Source: Gemella sp. (GTDB lineage Bacteria > Bacillota > Bacilli > Staphylococcales > Gemellaceae). From it: a stretch of 64,000 bases of DNA. The stretch spans positions 1 to 64,000 of the forward strand of contig JAUMWC010000006.1 in NCBI GenBank assembly GCA_030529855.1, read 5' to 3'. Below, piece after piece: positions 20,390 to 31,781 of this stretch. Each line of letters begins with the position of its first letter. Positions within the stretch are counted from its first letter, which is position 1. The notes under the pieces are model-generated. The model was given only the letters and a program-made list of their open reading frames with translations, was not told the origin of the DNA and did not search any database. The translations under genes and the position numbers were made by a program.

Positions 20390-20423
20390 TTTTACTATAT
20401 ATTTCCTATTAAATATAGTAAAA
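20390..20423 (-). promoter_or_regulatory. Promoter/operator of the rlmL-like/Rrf2 operon
   Basis: Minus-strand TTTACT (20417-20422), 17-bp spacer, TATAGT (20394-20399). Both hexamers lie within the arms of a perfect 11-bp inverted repeat TTTTACTATAT/ATATAGTAAAA with 12 bases between. A bound dimer would block polymerase; the co-transcribed Rrf2 protein is the obvious candidate. Confidence 0.65.
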
Positions 20424-20434
20424 CACATAAAATA

Positions 20435-20464
20435 AAAAAGGTAGAATAAAAATTCTACCTTTTT
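20435..20464. terminator. Terminator of rnpB
   Basis: Perfect 13-bp stem AAAAAGGTAGAAT/ATTCTACCTTTTT with a 4-base A loop; T-rich on both strands. Confidence 0.9.
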
Positions 20465-20467
20465 CTA

Positions 20468-20873
20468 GCTATTTACTTTATCATAAGCCATATTCTGTAT
20501 CTATCCTTACTCAAACAAGTGCTAGTACTCTCGTAAAAGATAGCTGTGACCATCTGTCTAGATAATATTTCTATTATCTCCTATTTCTATATTCATTTCT
20601 ATGAAATAAGTGCTTCTACCAAAATTTGAATTGCTCGCTCAAGGGGTTTACCGCGTTCCACTTCTTATATTTCTATAAGAACTCCGTCACTGTGGCACTT
20701 TCAAGATATAATATTCCATATAGAAAACTACTTAGGAATATTTGTCTGCCGTTACAATATAATTGTACCTAAACTTATTGTTTCGTTTAGCATGAACACT
20801 ACAAGCATCTCAGCTTGTGCGAGTATGGACTTTCCTCACCTAAAAAGGTGCGATCACATCAAAAGTAATTATA
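20468..20873 (-). ncRNA. rnpB: RNase P RNA (bacterial type B)
   Basis: About 400 nt, the catalytic RNA that matures tRNA 5' ends. On the minus strand it contains the universally conserved GAGGAAAGTCCATACTCGCA (5' strand of the catalytic core), AAAGTGCCACAGTGACG, GAACGCGGTAAACCCC followed by GAGCGAG, and a 3' segment ACAGAATATGGCTTAT. The AATTACTTT near the 5' end pairs with AAAGTAAAT near the 3' end to close helix P1. The core spacing matches the Bacillus type B RNA. Ends are estimated from P1, within a few bases. The rest of this gap holds only the flanking terminator and promoter. Confidence 0.96.
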
Positions 20874-20891
20874 ATTATAACATAATAAATG

Positions 20892-21086
20892 TTATTTTAA
20901 AACATTAATTTTTCCGTTTGCGATTTCTTCTAATGCTTTACCTACTTCTTTGTGTGAAACATAAGAGTCTAATTTTGCAGTTTCTGGATTTTCGAATAAT
21001 TCTCTAGCTCTCTTACTTGCTAAAGATACTAACATATATTTTGAATTAACTTCTTTTTTTAATACGTCTAATTTTGGGTATAACAT
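20892..21086 (-). CDS. rpoZ: DNA-directed RNA polymerase subunit omega
   Basis: A short 64-residue omega subunit that assists assembly of the beta' subunit. KYMLVSLASKRARELFE is the conserved family core, and YVSHKEVGKALEEIANGKI is the typical C-terminal helix. It follows gmk by 12 nt, the standard Firmicutes arrangement, and ends just before rnpB. Confidence 0.95.
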   Translation of the reverse strand: MLYPKLDVLKKEVNSKYMLVSLASKRARELFENPETAKLDSYVSHKEVGKALEEIANGKINVLK

Positions 21087-21098
21087 TATTTTTCTCCT

Positions 21099-21746
<648 letters not shown>

Positions 21747-21857
21747 TTATATTTAAATAATATATTACCACATCTGCACCATTTTTAAAACTGATTATGT
21801 GTATATTTTTCAAATTTTATGTTATTATTAAATGAAATGTAAATAAGGAGGATAATT

Positions 21858-23495
21858 ATGGCATTCGATGGTTTTTTTATAAATAAATTAGTCACAGAAT
21901 TAAAAGCCGAATTAGAATTTGGTAGAGTAAATAAAATTAACAATATATCTAATAATGAATTTATTTTTACTATTAGAAAAAATAAGAACAAGAAACTACT
22001 AATATCTTTAAATCCACAACGTTCAAGATTGCATATAACTAGCAATAGTTATGAAAATCCCAAAACTCCTTCTAATTTTTGTACTTTATTAAGAAAACAC
22101 CTTACTAACGCATTATTAGAATCTATTGAACAAATTAATAATGATAGAATAATAGAACTTAAGTTTAGAACATCTGACGAATTAGGATATAGAAAATATA
22201 TTTATCTAATAGCCGAGTTAATGGGAAAACACTCTAACCTAATCTTAACAGATGAAAATAAAAAAATTCTTGATTCGGTAAAAAATGATTATGATATAGA
22301 ATATGCAAGAGCAACTATAGCTGGTCTAGACTATAAATTACCACCAACTACAGATAAAATTAATCCTTTTGATTTTGAGAAATATAACTCTATTGATGAA
22401 TCTGATTTTTCATTCAAAACATTACTTAATAATTTCTATGGAGTATCCAAAAACTTAGCTCTGCAATTTGAATCTCTTGAAGAATTTAAAAATTTCTGTA
22501 AAACTTTTGATTCAACCGGTAATCCTATTGCCCTTGAAGTAAATAATAAAGCTGACTTTTATTTCTTAAATCTTAGAAATTCTAGAGAAAAGTTTACTTC
22601 TAACACTTATTCAGAACTTTTAGACCTACATTATATGAATATATCTGATACAGATAATTCTATAAAAAATAACAAAACTTATCAGTTTGTAACTAATCGT
22701 ATAAATAAATTAGAGAAAAAAATTATTATATTAGAAAAAGAAATAGAAAAAGCGTCTTCTACAGATATATATCAAATAAAAGGAAATCTTCTTTTAGCTA
22801 ATAATTATCTATATAAAAACTTTATTCCTGAAGAAGTAGAATTACAAAACTTTTATTCAGAAGACTTAGAAAATATAAAAATAAAACTAGACCCTAGCCT
22901 ATCAATAGAACAAAATGCTGAAAAGTATTTTAATATAGGAAAGAAAAATAAAAAGAAATGTGAAGTATTAACTGAGCAAATAGAAATTAGTAAGAATGAA
23001 ATTTCATATTTCAAAAATCTAGAAAGCCAAATCGAAAAAGCTGATTTGTCTGACTTAGAAGAAATTAAGGAAGAATTACTTTCTTATGGTTATATAAAAG
23101 AAAAAATTAATAAAAAACATAAGAAAACAAAATATACTATTATCACTTATGAAGGAACTGACATCTATGTCGGAAAAAACAACTTACAAAATGACGCAAT
23201 AACCAATAAGTTAGCAAAAAAAAGCTACCTTTGGTTCCATATCAAAGATTTACCAGGGAGTCACGTTGTTGTATTCGATGATAATCCTAGTGAAGATGTA
23301 ATGAATATTGCAGCTATGTTAGCAGCATACTACTCTAAGTCATCTTCTGAAGATTCAGCTATAGTAGACTATACGCAAATCAGATACGTTAAGAAGATTC
23401 CTTTCGCTAAAAAAGGAATGGTTACTTATACTAACCAAACATCTATAAAAGTAAAAGTTGATAAAGCCTTACTTCTACAACTTTTAAATAATTAA
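21858..23495 (+). CDS. rqcH: Ribosome quality control protein RqcH (NFACT family, FbpA-like)
   Basis: A 545-residue NEMF/Rqc2 homologue that binds stalled 50S-peptidyl-tRNA complexes and directs alanine tailing. The start MAFDGFFINKLVTELKAEL is characteristic. NFACT-N includes YLIAELMGKHSNLILTD, two coiled-coil segments follow (about 275-420), and the C-terminal NFACT-R domain carries WFHIKDLPGSHVVV. Related proteins were once described as fibronectin-binding PavA/FbpA. The start follows AAGGAGG. It stands alone on the plus strand and ends at a strong bidirectional hairpin. Confidence 0.95.
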   Translation: MAFDGFFINKLVTELKAELEFGRVNKINNISNNEFIFTIRKNKNKKLLISLNPQRSRLHITSNSYENPKTPSNFCTLLRKHLTNALLESIEQINNDRIIELKFRTSDELGYRKYIYLIAELMGKHSNLILTDENKKILDSVKNDYDIEYARATIAGLDYKLPPTTDKINPFDFEKYNSIDESDFSFKTLLNNFYGVSKNLALQFESLEEFKNFCKTFDSTGNPIALEVNNKADFYFLNLRNSREKFTSNTYSELLDLHYMNISDTDNSIKNNKTYQFVTNRINKLEKKIIILEKEIEKASSTDIYQIKGNLLLANNYLYKNFIPEEVELQNFYSEDLENIKIKLDPSLSIEQNAEKYFNIGKKNKKKCEVLTEQIEISKNEISYFKNLESQIEKADLSDLEEIKEELLSYGYIKEKINKKHKKTKYTIITYEGTDIYVGKNNLQNDAITNKLAKKSYLWFHIKDLPGSHVVVFDDNPSEDVMNIAAMLAAYYSKSSSEDSAIVDYTQIRYVKKIPFAKKGMVTYTNQTSIKVKVDKALLLQLLNN

Positions 23496-23533
23496 AAAAA
23501 TACTAAGTTCAAATTTTTGAACTTAGTATTTTT
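23496..23533. terminator. Bidirectional terminator between rqcH and gor
   Basis: Perfect 18-bp stem (23496-23513 with 23516-23533) beginning AAAAATACTAAG and ending in a T-run in either direction; it serves both convergent genes. Confidence 0.93.
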
Positions 23534-23536
23534 ATT

Positions 23537-24889
23537 TTATCTCATTGTTACAAATTCTTCTGAACCTGTTGGATGGATAGCAACTGTATTGTCAAAGTCT
23601 CTCTTAGTTGCTCCCATTTTGATTGCTACTGCAAAACCTTGGATCATCTCATCAACACCGTATCCTATACCGTGTAATCCGATAACTTTTTCTTCTTCAC
23701 CTAAACATACAAGTTTCATAACAGATGGTTGTCTATGAGCTGTTACTGCAGAGTACATTGGAGTAAATGATGATTTGTAAACTTTAATGTTTTCTGCTCC
23801 GTATTCTGCAATTGCTTGTTCTTCTGTATAACCAATAGTTCCAATAGCTGGGTGTGAAAATACTACTGTTGGTACATTAGTGTAATCTAAGTGTTCTTCT
23901 GGCTTATTATTGAATAATCTTTCTGATAATCTTCTTCCTGCTGCAACAGCAACTGGAGTAAGTTCTACCTTACCGATAACATCACCTACTGCATAAATTC
24001 CTTCTACATTTGTATTTTGGAATTTATCAACAGCGATATATCCTCTATCATTTAATTCTACACCTGTTACATCTAGGTTAATTTCTTCTGTTAAAGGTTT
24101 ACGTCCAATAGCCCAAACTAGGAAGTCAACTGTAAATTCTCTACCATCTTCTAATACTAACGTTAGTGACTCATCAGCATTCTTAACAACTTTCTTAGGC
24201 ACTGCAAACGTGTGTAAATTTGGTCCTTCTTTTTCAATGATTTCTTTTAATGTTTCTACAATTGTTCCATCAAAGTTTCTAAGTGGAGCGTGTTGTCTTA
24301 CGAATAAGTGAGTTTCTGAACCTAGTTCGTGTAATACTCCAGCTAATTCTACAGCAATATATCCTGCACCTACTACTGCAACACGTTTTGGTAATTCTGT
24401 AAGATCAAATACTTCATTTGAAGTTACCCCATACTCAGCTCCTTCGATGTTAGGAATTACTGGTTTTCCACCAGTTGCGATTAGAATATGTGGTGCAGTA
24501 TATCTCTCACCATTTACTTCTACAGTGTTTTTATCAACAAATTTTGCATATCCTTTAACTACATCTACTCCATTGTTAGTTAATACTCTATCGTATGATG
24601 CGTGAATTCTTTCGATATATGCTTGTCTATTTTTTACAAGTGTTGCGTAATCGAAGTTTTTAACTTCTACATCAAAACCATAATCAGGTGAATATTTATT
24701 AATAGCTTCTGCTACTTGAGCTCCGTACCACATAACTTTTTTAGGAACACAACCAACGTTAACACATGTTCCACCTAGGTCTTTACCTTCAATTAATAAA
24801 CATTTTTGCCCGTAAGATGCCGCTCTATTTACAGAAGCGATACCCCCACTTCCACCACCAATTGCTATGTAATCGTATTGTTTAGTCAT
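23537..24889 (-). CDS. gor: Glutathione-disulfide reductase
   Basis: A 450-residue FAD- and NADPH-dependent reductase of oxidised glutathione. The FAD motif [19 protein letters not shown] is followed by the redox-active [13 protein letters not shown]. The NAD(P) site is [21 protein letters not shown], with [15 protein letters not shown] downstream, and the C-terminal [12 protein letters not shown] carries the catalytic His. The sequence is closest to streptococcal-type Gor. No glutathione synthetase gene is in view. It follows topB by 17 nt and may share its transcript. Confidence 0.93.
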   Translation of the reverse strand: MTKQYDYIAIGGGSGGIASVNRAASYGQKCLLIEGKDLGGTCVNVGCVPKKVMWYGAQVAEAINKYSPDYGFDVEVKNFDYATLVKNRQAYIERIHASYDRVLTNNGVDVVKGYAKFVDKNTVEVNGERYTAPHILIATGGKPVIPNIEGAEYGVTSNEVFDLTELPKRVAVVGAGYIAVELAGVLHELGSETHLFVRQHAPLRNFDGTIVETLKEIIEKEGPNLHTFAVPKKVVKNADESLTLVLEDGREFTVDFLVWAIGRKPLTEEINLDVTGVELNDRGYIAVDKFQNTNVEGIYAVGDVIGKVELTPVAVAAGRRLSERLFNNKPEEHLDYTNVPTVVFSHPAIGTIGYTEEQAIAEYGAENIKVYKSSFTPMYSAVTAHRQPSVMKLVCLGEEEKVIGLHGIGYGVDEMIQGFAVAIKMGATKRDFDNTVAIHPTGSEEFVTMR

Positions 24890-24906
24890 AATAATTTTTC
24901 TCCTTC

Positions 24907-27012
24907 TTATTTTAATTTTAATCCAGCTAATAGATCTTTCATTGGATTATGTTCTTCAGTATCTTGTTTCATATATTTCTTCATATCTTTGAATGAAGCC
25001 TTATCTTTTTTACTAGACTTAATATTTTTATCTACTTCTTTTTGTTTTATAGAGTGCCCACATACACATCTATATGTAGCATTTTCTCCATTTCCAAACA
25101 TTGTCATTTTTTTCTTACAGTTTTGACAACGTAAGTTTGTAAGTCTACTTAGGACTTTTCTATTTTTACACGTTGGACTAGAACACTTAAGCATCTTAGT
25201 TCCTTTTTTATCAACTTCTAACATGTAGTTGCCACAATCTTCACACTTTTTACCAGAAATATTATCGTGTTTAAATTTATCTTCACTATCTTTTATTTCA
25301 GAAATAAAGTTGTGCGTGTGCGATTTTACTTCGTTTAAAAACTTATCTTTAGACAATTTATTCTTAGCAATATTATCTAAAGATTTCTCCCACAGAGCTG
25401 TTAATGAGGGACTCTTTAACTTTTCTGGAACAAGATTTAACAATTGCTTAGCCTTATTAGTAGTCTTTATTCTTCCATTATCTAAAACTAAATAATCATT
25501 AGTAAATAATTTTTCTAATATATCTGCTCTTGTAGCAACTGTACCTATTCCATTTGTTTCTTTAAGTATTTTCTTTTCATCAGCACTATCAACATATTCA
25601 AAAGGATTTTCCATTGCATATATTAAAGTACCTTCTGTAAAGTAAGCTGGTGGGCTTGTTTCTTTTCTCACAAATGCTAATTTTTCTAATTCAAAATTAG
25701 TGATCATTTTGTTTAAAGTATTCTCTTCTTTTTCAAATACTTTATATCCGTCTTTTATGTTTATTTTACTCGTATTACTAAATGTCTTACCAGCTAATTT
25801 AAATGTCATTGATATTTCTTTATATTCATTATTAGGTAATAAATTTTCTAAAAATCTTCTACTTACTAAGTTATATATTTTTAATTCCATATCAGACATA
25901 GCCATAAAGTTAGGTCTTTCTTCTGTAGGGATAATTGCATGGTGATCTGTTACCTTGCTATCATTAATTATTCTCTTAGTGTCAAAAGACTTAGACTTCA
26001 ATATTTCCTTAGCAACCTCTCCGTATTCTCCATAAGATATAGCTCTTAATCTATCACTTATTGTCGACTTCATATCACTTGTTAAATAACGACTATCCGT
26101 TCTTGGATATGTTAGGACTTTATGTCTTTCATATAAAGATTGAATTATATTTAGTGTTTGCTTAGGCGATATTTTGTATAGAGTACTGGCCAATTGTTGT
26201 AAGTCTGTTAAATTATATAAAGACTTAGGAGATGATTTTTTTATCTTCTCTTCTTTTTTTAAGTCATCAATTTTACTAGATAAGTTAACTTTAACAAATT
26301 TTTCTGCTTTTTCTTTATCAAAATCACTGTCATTCGACATGAATTTTACTCCATCCACCAATGCTTCATAAGTAAAATACTCTTTAGCTTTGAAGTTTTT
26401 TATTTTTTCTTCTCTATTTAATACCATTTGTAAGGTAGGTGTTTGTACCCTACCACAATTTAATGAAGCATTATATTTTAAAGTTAAGGCTCTCGAAGCA
26501 TTTATACCAACCAACCAGTCTGCATTAGCTCTAGCTATACCTGAATGGTATAACCCTTCATAATCTTTGGCATTTTTAAGGTTTCTAAAGCCATCTTTTA
26601 TAGCCTTATCTGTTACAGATGAAATCCATAATCTCTTCAATGGTTTATTGGTTTTTGTTTTATCAATAATATATCTGGCAACTAGTTCCCCTTCACGACC
26701 AGCATCTGTTGCGATAATTATTTCTTTTATATCTTTCCTGTTTATCGCTTTTTCTACAACTTTATATTGCTTAAATGTTTTTCCTATAATCTCAGTTTTC
26801 ATAAATTTAGGAACCATTGGTAATGACTCTAAAGTTACATTAGAAAACTCTTTATACTTATCTGGTGTTTGCAGAGTAACTAGATGACCCAATGCCCACG
26901 TTACTACATAGTCTTTACCTTCTAAGCAACCATTTTTATTTTCTCTTGCTCCGAGATTTCTAGCAATATCTCTAGCTACCGAAGGCTTTTCACAAAGTAC
27001 TAAACTTTTCAT
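24907..27012 (-). CDS. topB: DNA topoisomerase III
   Basis: A 701-residue type IA topoisomerase acting in decatenation and recombination. The Toprim domain opens at [20 protein letters not shown] and has TDAGREGE; the catalytic Tyr lies in [15 protein letters not shown] (near residue 309). The C-terminal 110 residues hold Cys-rich zinc-ribbon pieces ([25 protein letters not shown]), unlike the shorter plasmid-borne forms. Confidence 0.95.
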   Translation of the reverse strand: MKSLVLCEKPSVARDIARNLGARENKNGCLEGKDYVVTWALGHLVTLQTPDKYKEFSNVTLESLPMVPKFMKTEIIGKTFKQYKVVEKAINRKDIKEIIIATDAGREGELVARYIIDKTKTNKPLKRLWISSVTDKAIKDGFRNLKNAKDYEGLYHSGIARANADWLVGINASRALTLKYNASLNCGRVQTPTLQMVLNREEKIKNFKAKEYFTYEALVDGVKFMSNDSDFDKEKAEKFVKVNLSSKIDDLKKEEKIKKSSPKSLYNLTDLQQLASTLYKISPKQTLNIIQSLYERHKVLTYPRTDSRYLTSDMKSTISDRLRAISYGEYGEVAKEILKSKSFDTKRIINDSKVTDHHAIIPTEERPNFMAMSDMELKIYNLVSRRFLENLLPNNEYKEISMTFKLAGKTFSNTSKINIKDGYKVFEKEENTLNKMITNFELEKLAFVRKETSPPAYFTEGTLIYAMENPFEYVDSADEKKILKETNGIGTVATRADILEKLFTNDYLVLDNGRIKTTNKAKQLLNLVPEKLKSPSLTALWEKSLDNIAKNKLSKDKFLNEVKSHTHNFISEIKDSEDKFKHDNISGKKCEDCGNYMLEVDKKGTKMLKCSSPTCKNRKVLSRLTNLRCQNCKKKMTMFGNGENATYRCVCGHSIKQKEVDKNIKSSKKDKASFKDMKKYMKQDTEEHNPMKDLLAGLKLK

Positions 27013-27092
27013 ATCTCCTCCTAATAATATTAGTGTTAATCTAATTATAAATCTTCTACAGTATTTTGACCACTAATTGAACCGCAATAAAA

Positions 27093-27118
27093 AAAGAGAT
27101 AGTTTTCACTATCTCTTT
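27093..27118 (-). terminator. Terminator of rny
   Basis: Perfect 10-bp stem AAAGAGATAG/CTATCTCTTT with a 6-nt loop and a T-run on the minus strand. Confidence 0.88.
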
Positions 27119-28673
27119 ATTTAGCAATCTTGACTGCTCGAACTTCTCGAATTACGTTTACTTTTATGTTTCCTGGATATTGCATCGTTTCTTCAATTTT
27201 ATTTCTGACTTCTTTTGCAATCTTGTATGCTCTAGTGTCATCAATTTCTTCTGGATTAACGATTACCCTAATTTCACGACCTGCTTGAATTGCATAAGTT
27301 TTTTCTACTCCCTTATGCTCATTAGCAATTTCTTCTAATTTCTGTAGTCGCTTGATATAAGTTTCTAATGATTCTCTTCTCGCACCTGGTCTTGATGCAG
27401 ATAGAGCATCAGCTGTAGCTACAATAACAGAAATTGGATTATCTGCTTCATAGTCACCGTGGTGAGATGCGATAGCATTTATTACTATATCACTCTCTTT
27501 GTATTTCTTAGCAAGAGCTACCCCTACTTCAACGTGTGATCCTTCTACTTCATGATCCACAGCTTTACCTATGTCATGCAGTAAACCAGCACGTCTAGCT
27601 AATGTTACATCTAGACCTAATTCTCCAGCAATAATACCTGAAATATAAGCTACTTCTATAGAGTGTTGCAGACCATTTTGTCCATAACTTGTTCTATATT
27701 TCATTTTACCTAATATTTTTATCATATCAGGATGCATGTTGTGAATTCCTAAATCAAAGGTTGCCTGTTCTCCGGCATCCCTAATTGTTTGATCTATATT
27801 TCTTCTAGCTTTTTCTACAGTTTCTTCTATTTTAGCAGGATGTATTCTTCCGTCTTCAATAAGCATGTTAATTGCCGTTTTTGCAACTTCCCTTCTTATT
27901 GGATCATATCCAGAAAGCAATACTGCTTCCGGCGTATCATCAATTATTAAGTCTACTCCTGTTAAAGTTTCAAGGGTTCTGATGTTACGTCCCTCTCTAC
28001 CGATAATTCTACCTTTCATATCATCTGAAGGTAGATTTACTACAGAAACTGTTGTTTCACTTACTACATCTGCAGCAAGTTTTTGCATTGATTGTACAAT
28101 CAATTCCATTGCGCGTCTATCAGCTACATCTTTAGCTTCGATTTCTCTATTTCTTATATAGATAGCTGTTTCTTTAGACATCTCTTCTTCTAATGAAGAC
28201 ATAATTTCATCTCGAGCTTGTTCTTGAGTAAGATTTGCAATTCTATGCAACTCATTTTCTTGTTGAATTTTTAACTCATTCACTTCATTATTTTTTTCTT
28301 CAAGTAGTTGTAATTTCTCATCTACTTTTAATTCTCTAGAACTAATAAGCTCATCTTTTTTATTGATCAGCTCACTTTGTCTCTCTAAAGTGGATTCTTT
28401 TTGAATAAGTCTTTCTTCTTGTTTTATAATATCTTGTTTTTTAAACTCTATTTCTTTATTTGCTAAGTTTACTATTTCACTAGCTTCTTTTTTAGCTAAT
28501 AATGTTTCTTTTTCAGAAATAAATTTAGCTTCTTTTTTAGCTTCATTAATAATATGATCAGCATCTTGTTTAGATTGAACTAGTTTTGCTTGAATCGCAT
28601 TTCTAGCAACAAAATATCCAAATAAAAGACCAACAAGTAAAGTTGCAATAATGCTTCCTATAAACATTTGCAA
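27117..28673 (-). CDS. rny: Ribonuclease Y
   Basis: A 518-residue membrane-anchored endoribonuclease that initiates decay of many mRNAs. One N-terminal membrane helix (residues 3-22) is followed by a long charged coiled coil to about 200. A KH domain follows ([19 protein letters not shown], near 215-233), then the HD metal-dependent domain with [12 protein letters not shown] (near 364-375) and ASHHGD. Its own promoter lies back to back with that of rplK. Confidence 0.97.
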   Translation of the reverse strand: MQMFIGSIIATLLVGLLFGYFVARNAIQAKLVQSKQDADHIINEAKKEAKFISEKETLLAKKEASEIVNLANKEIEFKKQDIIKQEERLIQKESTLERQSELINKKDELISSRELKVDEKLQLLEEKNNEVNELKIQQENELHRIANLTQEQARDEIMSSLEEEMSKETAIYIRNREIEAKDVADRRAMELIVQSMQKLAADVVSETTVSVVNLPSDDMKGRIIGREGRNIRTLETLTGVDLIIDDTPEAVLLSGYDPIRREVAKTAINMLIEDGRIHPAKIEETVEKARRNIDQTIRDAGEQATFDLGIHNMHPDMIKILGKMKYRTSYGQNGLQHSIEVAYISGIIAGELGLDVTLARRAGLLHDIGKAVDHEVEGSHVEVGVALAKKYKESDIVINAIASHHGDYEADNPISVIVATADALSASRPGARRESLETYIKRLQKLEEIANEHKGVEKTYAIQAGREIRVIVNPEEIDDTRAYKIAKEVRNKIEETMQYPGNIKVNVIREVRAVKIAK

Positions 28674-28727
28674 CCTCTTTCCTACTAAATAAAATTTGAT
28701 AAGACATTACATCTCATCACTTTCTAA

Positions 28728-28756
28728 ATTCTACTATATAATAGAATAAAAGTCAA
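28728..28756 (-). promoter_or_regulatory. rny promoter
   Basis: TTGACT (28751-28756), 17-bp spacer, TAGAAT (28728-28733) on the minus strand. Confidence 0.8.
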
Positions 28757-28784
28757 TATTAAGAAAAATTTCTAATATAAATAC

Positions 28785-28813
28785 TTGCACAAGCCTCAGG
28801 AATGTGCTAGAAT
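28785..28813 (+). promoter_or_regulatory. rplK-rplA promoter
   Basis: TTGCAC (28785-28790), 17-bp spacer, TAGAAT (28808-28813) preceded by TGTGC. The start would fall near 28820, leaving about 95 nt of leader. Confidence 0.82.
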
Positions 28814-28847
28814 TATTAAGTATTTGATTTAAATACATATTGTTTGA

Positions 28848-28883
28848 GTGGGAGAGCAAAAAATTAAATTGTTCATAGACCAC
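28848..28883 (+). promoter_or_regulatory. Candidate L1 autoregulatory leader hairpin
   Basis: In the rplK leader GTGG (28848-28851) pairs with CCAC (28880-28883) and GAGCAA (28854-28859) with TTGTTC (28869-28874). This leaves an asymmetric internal loop (GA opposite ATAGA). Ribosomal protein L1 represses its own operon by binding a 23S-like helix of this kind, and the GTGGGAG/CCAC pattern fits. It is inferred from pattern only. Confidence 0.55.
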
Positions 28884-28913
28884 ATCACGAAAATATAATT
28901 AGGAGGATTTATC

Positions 28914-29339
28914 GTGGCTAAAAAAGTTATAAAATTAGTTAAGTTACAAGTACCAGCAGGTAAAGCTAACCCAGCTCCACCAGTTGGTCCAGCGTTAGGT
29001 CAAGCTGGTGTTAACATCATGGGATTCTGTAAAGAATTCAATGCTAGAACACAAGACCAAGCGGGATTAATTATCCCTGTAGTAATCTCTGTATATGAAG
29101 ACCGTTCATTTACATTCGTTACTAAAACTCCACCTGCTCCAGTATTACTGAAAAAAGCAGCTAAAATCGAAAAAGGATCTTCAGTTCCTAACAAAGATAA
29201 AGTTGCAACAGTAACTAAAGCACAAGTTCAAGAAATCGCACAATTAAAAATGGAAGATTTAAACGCGGCATCTATTGAAGCAGCTTCTCGTATGATCGAA
29301 GGAACTGCACGTTCAATGGGTATCTTAGTATCTGAATAA
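28914..29339 (+). CDS. rplK: 50S ribosomal protein L11
   Basis: A 141-residue protein of the GTPase-associated centre of the large subunit. [28 protein letters not shown] spans the conserved N-terminal region, shown here by its two parts [15 protein letters not shown] and [25 protein letters not shown] ends the rRNA-binding domain. The start is GTG, well placed after AGGAGG. It is the first gene of the L11-L1 operon. Confidence 0.98.
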   Translation: MAKKVIKLVKLQVPAGKANPAPPVGPALGQAGVNIMGFCKEFNARTQDQAGLIIPVVISVYEDRSFTFVTKTPPAPVLLKKAAKIEKGSSVPNKDKVATVTKAQVQEIAQLKMEDLNAASIEAASRMIEGTARSMGILVSE

Positions 29340-29356
29340 TAGGAGGAGAAATTAAA

Positions 29357-30046
29357 ATGGCAAAAGGTAAAAAATATCTTGAAGCAGCTAAATTAGTAGA
29401 TTCTTCTAAATTATACTCAGTATTAGAAGCTATCGAATTAGCTCAAAAAACAAGCGTTGTAAACTTCGACGCAACAGTAGAAGTGGCATTCCGTCTTGGA
29501 GTTGACACTCGTAAAAACGACCAACAAGTACGTGGAGCAGTAGTTCTTCCAAAAGGAACTGGTAAAACTGCTAAAGTTTTAGTATTTGCTAAAGGTGATA
29601 AAGCTGCAGAAGCAGAAGCAGCTGGAGCTGACTACGTAGGACAAGGTGAATACATCACTAAAATCCAACAAGGTTGGTTTGACTTTGACGTAATCGTTGC
29701 TACTCCAGACATGATGGGAGAAGTTGGTAAAATCGGACGTCTATTAGGACCTAAAGGATTAATGCCAAACCCTAAAACTGGAACTGTAACTATGGACGTT
29801 ACTAAAGCAGTTAATGAAATCAAAGCTGGTAAAGTTGAATACCGTGCTGAAAAAGCTGGTGTTGTTCACACTCCAATCGGTAAAGTTTCATTCTCTAAAG
29901 AAGATTTATTAGAAAACTTCAACGCAGTTCAAGACGCTATTGCTAAGGCTAAGCCAGCAGCAGCTAAAGGAACTTACATCAAGTCTGTAGCTGTAACTAC
30001 AACTATGGGACCTGCTGTTAAAGTTGATACTGCAGAATTCAAATAA
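29357..30046 (+). CDS. rplA: 50S ribosomal protein L1
   Basis: A 229-residue L1-stalk protein, also the likely translational repressor of its own operon. [13 protein letters not shown] opens it; [17 protein letters not shown] is the family signature and [20 protein letters not shown] the usual C-terminal part. It follows rplK by 17 nt with a GGAGGAG ribosome site. Codon use is strongly biased, as expected for a highly expressed gene. Confidence 0.98.
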   Translation: MAKGKKYLEAAKLVDSSKLYSVLEAIELAQKTSVVNFDATVEVAFRLGVDTRKNDQQVRGAVVLPKGTGKTAKVLVFAKGDKAAEAEAAGADYVGQGEYITKIQQGWFDFDVIVATPDMMGEVGKIGRLLGPKGLMPNPKTGTVTMDVTKAVNEIKAGKVEYRAEKAGVVHTPIGKVSFSKEDLLENFNAVQDAIAKAKPAAAKGTYIKSVAVTTTMGPAVKVDTAEFK

Positions 30047-30057
30047 GAATTAAAATT

Positions 30058-30087
30058 AAAACTAGGATTTATATAAATCCTAGTTTT
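30058..30087 (+). terminator. Terminator of rplK-rplA
   Basis: Perfect 14-bp stem AAAACTAGGATTTA/TAAATCCTAGTTTT with a very small loop, then a T-run to 30090. Confidence 0.92.
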
Positions 30088-30107
30088 TTTATATTATTTA
30101 TAAACAA

Positions 30108-30137
30108 AAAAACTAATCACAAATGTGATTAGTTTTT
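30108..30137 (-). terminator. Terminator of the recG-plsX-acpP-msrB run
   Basis: Perfect 13-bp stem AAAAACTAATCAC/GTGATTAGTTTTT with loop AAAT; the msrB stop codon lies in the stem. Confidence 0.9.
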
Positions 30138-30566
30138 AAATATATTTAGATACTCTCCATATCCTTCTTCTTCCATTTTTTCATATGGAATAAATTTTAA
30201 AGCAGCAGAGTTTATACAGTATCTTAATCCCCCTTGGTCTAAAGGACCATCTGGAAATACATGCCCTAAATGAGAACCAGCTTCTCTACTTTTAACTTCT
30301 ACTCTATGCATATTGTGTGAAAAATCTGCATGATTAGTTAACATTCTATTTTCTATTGGCTTAGTAAAAGCTGGCCATCCACAACCAGAATTATATTTAT
30401 CTTCTGATGAAAATAATACTTCTCCACTTACTACATCTACATAAATACCTTTTTCAAAGAATTCATCGTATTCTCCTGTAAAGGGACGCTCTGTTGCTGA
30501 ATTTTGAGTTATTTCATAGGCTAAATCACCTATTCTTGCTCTTAGTTCTTCTTTTGTTTCTTTCAT
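30129..30566 (-). CDS. msrB: Peptide-methionine (R)-S-oxide reductase
   Basis: A 145-residue enzyme repairing methionine-R-sulfoxide in proteins. [12 protein letters not shown], the [10 protein letters not shown] motif and [12 protein letters not shown] with the catalytic Cys are all there. The zinc-binding CxxC pairs found in some MsrB proteins are absent. No MsrA domain is fused. It begins 2 nt after the acpP stop. Confidence 0.96.
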   Translation of the reverse strand: MKETKEELRARIGDLAYEITQNSATERPFTGEYDEFFEKGIYVDVVSGEVLFSSEDKYNSGCGWPAFTKPIENRMLTNHADFSHNMHRVEVKSREAGSHLGHVFPDGPLDQGGLRYCINSAALKFIPYEKMEEEGYGEYLNIFKN

Positions 30567-30568
30567 AA

Positions 30569-30799
30569 TTATGCGTTCTTTTCTATGTGTTCTACTAAAT
30601 CAGAGATTTTTTTGATATTTTCTGCATCTTCATCAGAAAACTCAAAACCATATTTTTCTTCAATATCCATTACTACTTCTGCAATTTCAATTGAATCTGC
30701 ATCTAAATCTCCACTTAAGTCAGATTCTAATTTAATATCTTCTTCCTTAACATTAACGTGTTTTACAATAATTTCTTTTAATTCATCTAAAATAGCCAT
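30569..30799 (-). CDS. acpP: Acyl carrier protein
   Basis: A 76-residue carrier of growing fatty acyl chains. The phosphopantetheine attachment site is Ser36 in [11 protein letters not shown], a slight variant of the usual DSLDIVE. It is very acidic and helical, as expected. It lies directly after plsX, which makes acyl-phosphate from acyl-ACP, so the pair links fatty-acid to phospholipid synthesis. Confidence 0.96.
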   Translation of the reverse strand: MAILDELKEIIVKHVNVKEEDIKLESDLSGDLDADSIEIAEVVMDIEEKYGFEFSDEDAENIKKISDLVEHIEKNA

Positions 30800-30803
30800 T
30801 TTT

Positions 30804-31769
30804 TTATTCTCCTTTAAATTCTTCTATCATTTTATCATATAATTTAGTTTTATGTATATTTTTTGCTTGCTGTACTGCATAATATACAGAATTTTCATCT
30901 GATGAACCATGCACTTTTATTGCAGGTTTTTGTAGTCCTATTAAAATTGCTCCACCATATTCACTATAATCAAATTTCTTTTTAAAGTTTTTTAATCCTG
31001 ATTTTACTACTAGAGCCGCCATTTTCGTAAAAATATTTTTTAAGAATACTGGTTTTAGTAATGAAGATAAAGTCATAGCAACACCTTCTATTGATTTTAG
31101 AAGGACATTCCCTGTGAATCCATCTGCTACTACTACGTCATAATCGTGTTCTAAAATATCTCTAGCTTCAATATTCCCCTTAAAGTTTTGAAGATTTTCT
31201 TTTAAAAGTTTATGTGCATCCTTATACAATTTATTTCCTTTATTCTCTTCAGAACCTACATTTACTAGAGCTGTAGAAGGATTTGTTACATTATATATAT
31301 TTTTAACATATAAATTTCCTAGTTTTGCATAATTTAACAAGTCTGTTTCTTTAGCTTCTACGTTTGCACCTAGGTCTGTCATTAAAAACTTGTGATCTGT
31401 TTTTGTTGGCAACATAGTAGCTAGGGCCGGTTTGGCTACCCCTTCTATTCTCCCAAGGATAAATAATCCACTCGCCATATAAGCTCCTGTTGAGCCTGCA
31501 GAAATTGAAGCATGTATAGAATCATTTTTTAAATCTTCTAACATTCTTATCATAGAAGCATCTTTCTTCTTGCGGTGTACTCTTGCCGCATCATCAGAAA
31601 TCAATACTTCTTCTGTACATAAAACTTTTTCTACATCTGCAGTAACATTTTTCAAATCTTCTTCTAGACCATATACTACTAACGTTACTTCACTATCTTT
31701 AAAATTATTAACAAAATTTATTATTTTACTTTTATCATCTGCACCTAATAAATCTATTCCTATTTTCAT
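30804..31769 (-). CDS. plsX: Phosphate acyltransferase PlsX
   Basis: A 321-residue peripheral membrane enzyme that turns acyl-ACP into acyl-phosphate for PlsY. MKIGIDLLGADD opens the fold; ASISAGSTGAYMASGLFILG and DLGANVEAK are conserved, as is VADGFTGNVLLKSIEG. It starts 12 nt after recG and lies next to acpP. The fapR and fabD/fabG genes usual in this operon in Bacillus are not here. Confidence 0.95.
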   Translation of the reverse strand: MKIGIDLLGADDKSKIINFVNNFKDSEVTLVVYGLEEDLKNVTADVEKVLCTEEVLISDDAARVHRKKKDASMIRMLEDLKNDSIHASISAGSTGAYMASGLFILGRIEGVAKPALATMLPTKTDHKFLMTDLGANVEAKETDLLNYAKLGNLYVKNIYNVTNPSTALVNVGSEENKGNKLYKDAHKLLKENLQNFKGNIEARDILEHDYDVVVADGFTGNVLLKSIEGVAMTLSSLLKPVFLKNIFTKMAALVVKSGLKNFKKKFDYSEYGGAILIGLQKPAIKVHGSSDENSVYYAVQQAKNIHKTKLYDKMIEEFKGE

Positions 31770-31781
31770 TCTGTTCTCCTT

